Shown in pieces: positions 58,086 through 64,000 of a DNA stretch of 64,000 nucleotides. A program made the position numbers and the translations under genes. Position 1 is the stretch's first letter. Every line of letters begins with the position of its first letter. Source of the DNA: an uncultured delta proteobacterium (lineage in GTDB: Bacteria; Desulfobacterota; Syntrophia; Syntrophales; UBA8958); NCBI GenBank assembly GCA_903885795.1, contig CAISJV010000064.1, positions 1 to 64,000 on the forward strand, in the 5' to 3' direction. The notes beneath the pieces are model-generated. The model was not told the origin of the DNA. It worked only from the letters and a program-made list of their open reading frames with translations, and did not search any database.

Positions 58086-59503
58086 TAATAAACAACATGG
58101 AAAATTCAGAAACAGGCATACCTCGTGATGAATGCGGCGTTTTTGCCGTTTATGGGCATCCGGAAGCGGCCCGGCTGACCTTTTTTGGTCTCTTTGCCCT
58201 TCAGCATCGCGGGCAGGAAAGCGCGGGGATTGTTTCGGCGGATGGTTGCGACATCTGGTCCCACAAGGCGATGGGTCTCGTCTCCGAGGTTTTCCGGGAA
58301 GATAATCTGGCCAAGCTAAAAGGCCATCTGGCCATCGGTCATGTCCGTTACTCGACAACGGGGTCATCGGTGCTCGCAAATGCCCAGCCCTTTATCGCCC
58401 ATCACGGCGAGGAATATTACGCCATCGGTCACAACGGCAACCTGACCAATACCCAGTATCTGCGCACGACCCTGGAGGCGCGGGGCTCCATTTTCCAATC
58501 CACCATGGACACCGAGGTGATCATCCATCTCATGGCCGCTCATTTAAAGGATGGGTTCGAGGAGGCTCTCATCAGCGCCCTGTCTCAAATCGAAGGGGCC
58601 TACAGTCTCGTCATGATGACCCGCAACCGGATCATCGCGGCCCGGGATCCCCGGGGTTTCCGACCCCTATGCCTGGGGCAGATCAACGGCGGGTGGGTGG
58701 TTGCATCTGAAAGCTGCGCCTTTGACCTCGTGGGGGCAACCTACATCCGGGACATCAAACCCGGTGAAATCATGATGATCGATGATACCGGCGTCCGCAG
58801 CCTTACCCCCTTTCCGGAAATGGAACACAGCCACTGTATCTTTGAACTGATCTACTTTGCCCGGCCCGACAGTCAGATCTTCGGCCAGAACGTGTATCTC
58901 TGCCGGAAGCGCCTCGGCCATCGTCTGGCCCAGGAGTACCAGCCTGACGTCGATCTGGTCATGCCTTTCCCCGATTCGGGCAATTACGCCGCCCTGGGTT
59001 ATGCCGAGGAGAGTGGTCTTCCCTTCGAGATGGGAATGATCAGGAATCATTATGTAGGCAGGACCTTTATTCAACCCACCCAGCCGGTTCGTGATTTCGG
59101 CGTCCGGGTAAAGCTCAATCCGGTCCGGCCCCTCCTGGAGGGTAAAAGGGTCCTCATCGTTGAAGATTCCATCATCCGCGGCACCACCAGCCGTAACCGC
59201 GTTCGTAACCTGAGAGACAACGGGGTTAAAGAAATCCACATGGTCATCAGTTGCCCACCCACCCGTCATCCCTGTCCCTATGGCATCGATTTCTCCGCAA
59301 AAGGAGAGCTGATCGCCGCCCAAAAGGGGGAAGTGGACGCCATCGGCAAATTCATCGGCCTCGACTCCTTGTATTACCTATCCCTGGAAGGAATGGTGGA
59401 AGCAACGAGAATCAAACATGAATCGTTCTGCCTGGCCTGCTATACGGGCCAGTATCCACTGCCCCCAACCGAGACGATGGGAAAACATTGTTTCGAGCCT
59501 TAA
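58082..59503 (+). CDS. purF: Amidophosphoribosyltransferase
   Basis: A 473-residue PurF, first enzyme of purine synthesis. A short propeptide (ending IPRDE) precedes the catalytic Cys of [13 protein letters not shown]. Further motifs are [21 protein letters not shown], the PRPP-binding [13 protein letters not shown] and FeS-type cysteines ([32 protein letters not shown]), so it belongs to the Bacillus-like [4Fe-4S] class with a cleaved propeptide. A GTG at 58082 overlaps the carB stop (GTGA); the ATG at 58097 is an equally possible start. Fourth amidotransferase-linked gene of the operon. Confidence 0.95.
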
Positions 59504-59633
59504 CGGGCTTTTAGATTGCCCTTGCCTACTTTCAATCGTGACGGCTTTGAAAAAAGTCGGGAAACACCCGTCATGACAGAAACAAGGAGATTAACAGGCC
59601 CGTCGTTCCATGTTAATTACACGGAGGCCAGTA

Positions 59634-59954
59634 ATGATCAAGACAACCCTCTTTCTGATATCACTATTATCCTTGCTTACCATAAGTTGCGCTGCCACCC
59701 AGTCCTCCCTCCTCCTGTGCAGCCATAAAGCGGTTGCCTGCGCGTTATCCATGGGGGAGCAATATGGAATAGAAAACGTGGGCATTGCGGTGGGCCAATC
59801 ATCCGGGACTCGTCACACCCAAGCCTATATCTACATCGACAAGCAGATGGTCTGGATCAACGACGATTGCTCCAGCTGCTTCGTAGGCAAGAAGGACCAG
59901 TTCATCCCAAAGGAGTTCTATTCCGTAGACGATTATGTCTCCAAGTATTTCTAA
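59634..59954 (+). CDS. Small predicted lipoprotein of unknown function
   Basis: A 106-residue protein with a lipoprotein signal (TTLFLISLLSLLTISC) and the acylated Cys in TISCAAT. The mature part contains LLLCSHKAVACALSMGEQYG, then GTRHTQAYIYIDKQMVWINDD. The Cys-helix and His-x-Gln-Ala-Tyr pattern faintly recalls transglutaminase/papain-like folds, but it is too short to say so. The ATG at 59634 follows GGAGG. Monocistronic, just after purF. Confidence 0.7.
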   Translation: MIKTTLFLISLLSLLTISCAATQSSLLLCSHKAVACALSMGEQYGIENVGIAVGQSSGTRHTQAYIYIDKQMVWINDDCSSCFVGKKDQFIPKEFYSVDDYVSKYF

Positions 59955-60053
59955 TGAGTGAGCGCGTCGAGAGAGTTACCGGCTCCGACTCCTTCTCGGG
60001 CTTCGCAAGGAGTGCCCCAGGATAGCGGTTCCGCAAACGGAGACACTATCGAC

Positions 60054-60082
60054 TTGACTAATTTTAAGGGACTCCCTATATT
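60054..60082 (+). promoter_or_regulatory. Sigma-70 promoter of the oligoribonuclease-like gene
   Basis: TTGACT, 17-base spacer, TATATT; predicted leader of about 33 bases before the ATG at 60122. Confidence 0.65.
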
Positions 60083-60121
60083 AAATACCAGACGTTACGG
60101 TAAAATATATCAACGAGAAAA

Positions 60122-60757
60122 ATGTTAGACAATATTAAAAACAGGGCTGATTTTTATATCTGGTTCGATACGGAATATTCCGATCTTGATCTGGAGAAAG
60201 CACAACTGCTTCAAGTTTCCGCTTTGATCACGGATACTTCATTGCGACGCGTTGTTCCTCATGGGAATGATATAATATTGCCCGTCCGGCTGCCGATTGG
60301 CGAAAGACCGAGCCCCTGGGTCGAGCAAAATCTCCCGGACCTGGTAAGAGCATGTCGCTCTGAATTGGCAGTAGATATTGCAGAGGCAGACAGTCGGCTT
60401 GCCGCCTATGTCGATGCGGTTGTCGGTCCCCCGGCGGCAAACGAAAGGGAACGGCCTTTTCTGGCAGGCAACAGCATCCATGCAGACTGGTGGCTGGTCC
60501 ACCACTTCCTCCCCCGTTTTCGGAGCAGGCTTCATTACCGCCATCTTGATGTAACTTCCTTCAAGTTGGAATGGCAACGAATTCAACCTGATATTGAATT
60601 TGAAAAAGAAAATCCGGAAATTATCCGCAAGTATTTTCCGGAGGCGGTTCTGCCTGCCACGGAGACCCGCCACGATGCCTACTATGACGTGCAGGCTTCT
60701 ATCGCGGAGATGGCTTTTTACAGGTGCCACTTTTTAGGACGCGGGGGGATTGCATAA
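60122..60757 (+). CDS. Oligoribonuclease-like DEDDh 3'-5' exonuclease
   Basis: A 211-residue protein with oligoribonuclease-style exonuclease motifs: WFDTEYSDLDLEKAQLLQ (catalytic Asp16 and Glu18), AGNSIHADWWLVHHFLPRF, HYRHLDVTSFK and TRHDAYYDVQASIAEMAFYR with the DEDDh His and Asp. Oligoribonuclease degrades the last 2-5 nucleotides of RNA and pGpG. It is about 30 residues longer than typical Orn and its motifs are diverged (FDTEYSDLD instead of IDLEMTGLD), so a related RNase is possible. Its own promoter lies upstream. Confidence 0.75.
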   Translation: MLDNIKNRADFYIWFDTEYSDLDLEKAQLLQVSALITDTSLRRVVPHGNDIILPVRLPIGERPSPWVEQNLPDLVRACRSELAVDIAEADSRLAAYVDAVVGPPAANERERPFLAGNSIHADWWLVHHFLPRFRSRLHYRHLDVTSFKLEWQRIQPDIEFEKENPEIIRKYFPEAVLPATETRHDAYYDVQASIAEMAFYRCHFLGRGGIA

Positions 60758-60793
60758 ACCTCCCCCCTTATTTACACTGTCCGTTCCTTTCTC

Positions 60794-61774
60794 TCAAGGG
60801 GCGACGCTGTAAAAGATCAACCCCGCGGCTCGTTCTTCACGGATCAGCCCTTCCTGGATCAATTCGATGAGATGGACGTAGGTTTCATTCAGGGCAAGAA
60901 ACTGATCGAACTCGCCTAAATCTATTCCGAAAATATCCTGAGAAACCACAAAGGCCGTTTTTGTTCCCCCTTGGACGGATTCATACGTAAGTCTTTTTCT
61001 GATCCGGTGATGATCGCATATCGCTTCGACTCTCCCTTGGAGATCACTGAACGGCTGTCCATGGGCGGGATAAACCTTTTCTACGGACAGAGTTTCCATC
61101 AGGGCCAGCGAATCAAGATAGCTGCGCAGGGGTCGAAACTCCGGGGCAAACAAATTGGGGCTGAGATTGGGGGTAATCTCCGGAAGGACATGATCGCCGG
61201 ACAGCAGGATGCGCTCCCGAGGAAAATAGAATGACACATGGTCGTGGGTATGTCCAGGCGTCGGTATCACCTGCATCTCTTTTCCCCCGACGATAACCCT
61301 ATGTTCGGGGAGGTAAAATTCATCGATGGTTAGAGAGCTGCCCGCTTTCTTGAAGGTAAGAAACAATCCGGAGATAAAATCAATTGCCTTTTCCGGAAGC
61401 CCATGCATCAGGCAAAAGTCTCTGATCCGATCCACAAACAGGAACTCCTCATCGTCCTTCCTCAAGACAAAAGGCCGGCTATAACCGGACATGAGGATTC
61501 TGGCGCCGGAGATGCTCTGAAGCCGGCCTGCCATGCCGCAATGATCAATGTGATAGTGGGTGATGAAGATCCGCTTGATATCGCCGATGGTTTTGCCGAT
61601 CTTTTGCAGTGATTCTTCAAGGCGGACGAATGTCTCGGGGGTGTTGAGACCGGTGTCGAGCAGCGTGATGCCTTCGTTGTCAACGGCAACAAAGGCATGG
61701 ACATGCATCAGCCGAAACGGCATAGGCAGGGTGAGCATGTAAAGATTGTCTGTAATTTCTTCCAGCATGGCCAT
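60794..61774 (-). CDS. Metallo-beta-lactamase-fold hydrolase
   Basis: A 326-residue protein with the MBL signature THYHIDHCGMAG (about 72), LLDTGLNTPETF before it, PTPGHTHDHVSFY and SGDHVLPEI after it, and a C-terminal helical domain. These enzymes bind two metal ions and hydrolyse thioesters, lactones or esters (glyoxalase II-like). The substrate is not predictable. It converges with the oligoribonuclease-like gene (36-base gap) and is divergent from the alpha/beta-hydrolase lipoprotein. Confidence 0.85.
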   Translation of the reverse strand: MAMLEEITDNLYMLTLPMPFRLMHVHAFVAVDNEGITLLDTGLNTPETFVRLEESLQKIGKTIGDIKRIFITHYHIDHCGMAGRLQSISGARILMSGYSRPFVLRKDDEEFLFVDRIRDFCLMHGLPEKAIDFISGLFLTFKKAGSSLTIDEFYLPEHRVIVGGKEMQVIPTPGHTHDHVSFYFPRERILLSGDHVLPEITPNLSPNLFAPEFRPLRSYLDSLALMETLSVEKVYPAHGQPFSDLQGRVEAICDHHRIRKRLTYESVQGGTKTAFVVSQDIFGIDLGEFDQFLALNETYVHLIELIQEGLIREERAAGLIFYSVAP

Positions 61775-61951
61775 CCTTCTCGATTATATTTGTGGTCCGA
61801 TCATAAAATATGGTTGATAAATGTCAGGACTATTTTCCCAATGCTAAGTGATAGATCGTCAATTTGCCCTTCCCTTCTTTCAATCGTCATGGTATCAGGC
61901 CCTATATTTGGTAAAATACTCATGGAAGATTACGATGGCCGTCGCAGAACC

Positions 61952-62764
61952 ATGAAGATAAAGAACCTTATCGCCCCCATCTGCTGCTCCTGTCTGTTTA
62001 CCATCATCGTGGGTTGCAGTCAGGAAAATCTCATTTTCTTTCCCGAAATCCTGCCGCCGGACTATAAATACACGTTCTCCGAGCCCTTTGAAGAGACGAC
62101 TGTGCCCGTTGAGGGGGCTGCCCTTAACGCCGTCCTTTTCAAGGCCCCAAACGCCAAAGGGGTCATTCTCTATTTCCACGGCAACGCCGGGAGCCTGCGG
62201 ACCTGGGGAGATATAGCCAGGGATTTCACCTCCCGGGGCTACGACATCCTGATTCCCGACTACCGGGGTTTCGGCAAGAGCACCGGAAATATTTCGAATG
62301 AAAAACAGCTGCTTGCAGACGGGCTGGCGGTCTATGGCTATTTGAAAAAATCCTATCCGGAAAACCGGATCATCTTATATGGAAGGTCGATCGGAACGGG
62401 GGTGGCGACATTTGTTGCCGGATCCGGCAAGCCAAGGATGCTCATTCTGGAGTCGCCTTTCTTCAGTCTCACCGACCTGGCGTCCCATCACTACCCTATT
62501 CTTCCCAAAGGGTTTATTTCCCTTTTCCTGAAATATCCCTTCCGAACGGATCTCTGGATCCCGGAGGTTGCCTGTCCTGTTTATCTCATCCACGGAACCA
62601 GGGACGACATCATCCCCTTTGACGCCAGCGCCAGACTGGAGCTGCTGATCAAATCGCCCCACAAGTTGATCCGGATCGAAGGGGGCGGGCACAATAATCT
62701 CAGCGACTATGGCGCCTACGACAAAGAACTCTCCCTTATCCTTGACGACCATCAGCAGCAATGA
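61952..62764 (+). CDS. Alpha/beta-hydrolase lipoprotein (BEM46-like)
   Basis: A 270-residue protein: lipoprotein signal (LIAPICCSCLFTIIVGC, acylated Cys in VGCSQ), then an alpha/beta-hydrolase with oxyanion motif YFHGNAGSLRTW, nucleophile elbow YGRSIGTG, acid GTRDDIIPFD and His in GGGHNNL. The arrangement matches BEM46/YfhR-type serine hydrolases. It should be anchored to a membrane facing the periplasm. The start at 61952 gives a normal signal peptide; an ATG at 61922 is also in frame. Confidence 0.82.
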   Translation: MKIKNLIAPICCSCLFTIIVGCSQENLIFFPEILPPDYKYTFSEPFEETTVPVEGAALNAVLFKAPNAKGVILYFHGNAGSLRTWGDIARDFTSRGYDILIPDYRGFGKSTGNISNEKQLLADGLAVYGYLKKSYPENRIILYGRSIGTGVATFVAGSGKPRMLILESPFFSLTDLASHHYPILPKGFISLFLKYPFRTDLWIPEVACPVYLIHGTRDDIIPFDASARLELLIKSPHKLIRIEGGGHNNLSDYGAYDKELSLILDDHQQQ

Positions 62765-62898
62765 CAGCTACCTGCTCCCTATCGTCAGACGGAAAACAAA
62801 GTCTTCCTGGTCAAGCCCGGAATGACAGAAGAGGGCGTTTTACAAAGGTCTCGCCTTATTCCTTTGTCCAGACTCTGGGAAGAATCTCGGTTTCATAA

Positions 62899-63507
62899 CT
62901 ATTGTACCGGCGCCTTGTAGGGCTCGATACATTTCGTATCGTTATGGTCACACAGGTTGGGAGGACAGGTCTGGCCTCCCTTCCGCGTATAGAAGTCCAG
63001 GCATTTCATTTGGGCGTCACATCCGGGCTCTTTTGGTCTGCATGTCAGCGTCACATAGGCGCAGCTCTTGCCGTACCACTTGCCAAAGTGAACGTAAAAA
63101 TCATTATTTACCCTCTTCATATTGGGATACCTGGTCTTCAGATAGTCAATCCATTCCTTCTTCGGCAGATAGCGGGAGCTTCCCCAGGTCAGTTTGGATT
63201 CCTTCAGGGCCTTTTCGGATTTCTTCCAGTCTTCGTGGATGTACTGGCTGCAGGCGTTGGCATCTGCCTGGTCCGGAGAAATGCCCGATGCCGCAGGGCT
63301 GGCTGACGGCAGGGCCGGTTTGGACGTCTCCCCTGATGGCCCCGGGCTCTCCTGCTTTACCGGCGCGGGTGCGGCATCTGTTGTCTGCCCCGGGGTATTT
63401 TGCTTGACCGAATCCGGAGCGGCCTCCTTGATTTTATCGAGCCATCCCGCCTGCGCTGTTGCGGTGAAACAGAATACCAGTGCCATGATAACGACGATTC
63501 TTTTCAT
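62899..63507 (-). CDS. Secreted Cys-rich protein of unknown function
   Basis: A 202-residue protein with a signal peptide (RIVVIMALVFCFTATAQA), a Pro/Ala/Ser-rich linker (about 25-80) and a compact C-terminal domain containing eight cysteines (ACSQ, SCAY, TCRP, GCDA, KCLD, TCPP, LCDH, KCIE), probably disulfide-bonded. AAAGGAGGACAT precedes the ATG. No family is recognised. It is upstream-adjacent to nothing on its strand but rlpA (51-base gap), so the two may be co-transcribed. Confidence 0.7.
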   Translation of the reverse strand: MKRIVVIMALVFCFTATAQAGWLDKIKEAAPDSVKQNTPGQTTDAAPAPVKQESPGPSGETSKPALPSASPAASGISPDQADANACSQYIHEDWKKSEKALKESKLTWGSSRYLPKKEWIDYLKTRYPNMKRVNNDFYVHFGKWYGKSCAYVTLTCRPKEPGCDAQMKCLDFYTRKGGQTCPPNLCDHNDTKCIEPYKAPVQ

Positions 63508-63558
63508 GATGTCCTCCTTTAATCATTGAGTAAATTGATAGTCGTGACGTCCCCATAA

Positions 63559-63984
63559 CTACCCCTCGATCGGGATTATCCGCACCCGCGCCATCCCCTT
63601 ACCGAAAAACCCAAGTTCACGCGCCGCCGCCTGCGATAAATCAATGAATTCGAAACTGTGTTTGCGGCAGCGATCATTGACGGTCACCACCACCGATCGT
63701 TTATTGGTGAGGTTAACTACTTTTACCCGTGTACCCAGGGAGAGGGTCGGATGGGCAGCCGTCAGCTTCCGGGGATTATAAATTGCCCCGGAACTGGTTC
63801 TTTTTTTGTTGTAGCGCTTGGCGTAGTAGTAGGCTTTACCCTCTACGCCCCCCAGGTCCTCTATGACGGCAGAACTCTTTTGCTCTTTTGTGATTGTTTC
63901 CGGAGGAGAAGTAGTATCTGCCTTAAGGGGAGGTATGACGACAAAAAGACCAAGCTGACAGACAATAACCAAGGCCATTATCAT
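63559..63984 (-). CDS. rlpA: RlpA-like septal ring lytic transglycosylase (5' end near or beyond window edge)
   Basis: 141 residues from the first in-window ATG: a hydrophobic export signal, then the double-psi beta-barrel of RlpA (GKAYYYAKRYNKKRTSSGAIYNP, LTAAHPTLSLGTRVKVVNLTN, VVVTVNDRC, IDLSQAAARELGF). RlpA cleaves peptide-free glycan at division septa. Spacing and the conserved AAHPTLP-like motif fit. There is no SPOR domain. The frame stays open upstream to position 64000 (codons ESQKI), so the true start may lie outside the window. Confidence 0.88.
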   Translation of the reverse strand: MIMALVIVCQLGLFVVIPPLKADTTSPPETITKEQKSSAVIEDLGGVEGKAYYYAKRYNKKRTSSGAIYNPRKLTAAHPTLSLGTRVKVVNLTNKRSVVVTVNDRCRKHSFEFIDLSQAAARELGFFGKGMARVRIIPIEG

Positions 63985-64000
63985 TATCTTCTGACTCTCG

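Overview
The window reads as a chromosome segment from an anaerobic, Gram-negative bacterium, most likely a syntrophic or fermentative member of Desulfobacterota (Syntrophales-like). This rests on gene content: an HdrABC/MvhD/MetFV cluster, NuoEF-like flavoproteins, archaeal-style split glutamate synthases, type III glutamine synthetase, sigma-54 control, an outer-membrane barrel and lipoproteins. The genus is inference; there is no rRNA or other phylogenetic marker.

Left part (1-14.1 kb): an HEPN/MNT toxin-antitoxin pair cut by the window edge; an apparently complete group II intron (663-2495) lying directly after a stop codon; a HigA-type antitoxin without its toxin; a first large carbamoyl-phosphate synthase gene (carB) without carA; a LuxR-type sensor-regulator divergent from a NuoE/NuoF/NuoG-N-like trio, with a repeated TATAGGCA motif between them; a small accessory patch (ParB-like fragment, 146-bp inverted-repeat element, DUF433/DUF5615 toxin-antitoxin); a short promoter-to-terminator transcription unit; and dapA.

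Centre (14.2-44.2 kb): a ten-gene minus-strand operon behind a near-consensus sigma-54 promoter. Its transcription order is mvhD-like, metF, two FMN/ferredoxin GltS-type proteins, an amidotransferase-GXGXG protein, hdrC, hdrB, a 1494-residue HdrA fusion carrying a GltD/NfnB-like module, mvhD and metV. Upstream lie another FMN glutamate-synthase-like gene and an NrpR-type regulator, divergent from a DUF3141/TerB protein. Next come an outer-membrane protein, a stand-alone Fis-type DNA-binding protein, a PII protein and an ammonium transporter in one operon (also with a sigma-54 promoter), a PHA-synthase-like hydrolase, a KaiC-like/PEP-synthase-like fusion, and a NifA-like sigma-54 activator.

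Right part (44.4-64 kb): a second sigma-54-preceded nitrogen operon (class II amidotransferase, FMN glutamate synthase, GXGXG-GltD-ferredoxin fusion, type III glutamine synthetase), then a tight amidotransferase operon carA-guaA-carB-purF, followed by monocistronic genes: a small lipoprotein, an oligoribonuclease-like nuclease, a metallo-beta-lactamase-fold hydrolase, an alpha/beta-hydrolase lipoprotein, a Cys-rich secreted protein and RlpA.

The unifying theme is ammonia/glutamine/glutamate nitrogen flow, with two regulatory layers (sigma-54/NifA-like and NrpR-like). The most unusual feature is the co-transcription of a split glutamate synthase with an Hdr-type flavin-based electron-transfer complex and methylene-tetrahydrofolate reductase. 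No tRNA, rRNA or CRISPR array was seen.
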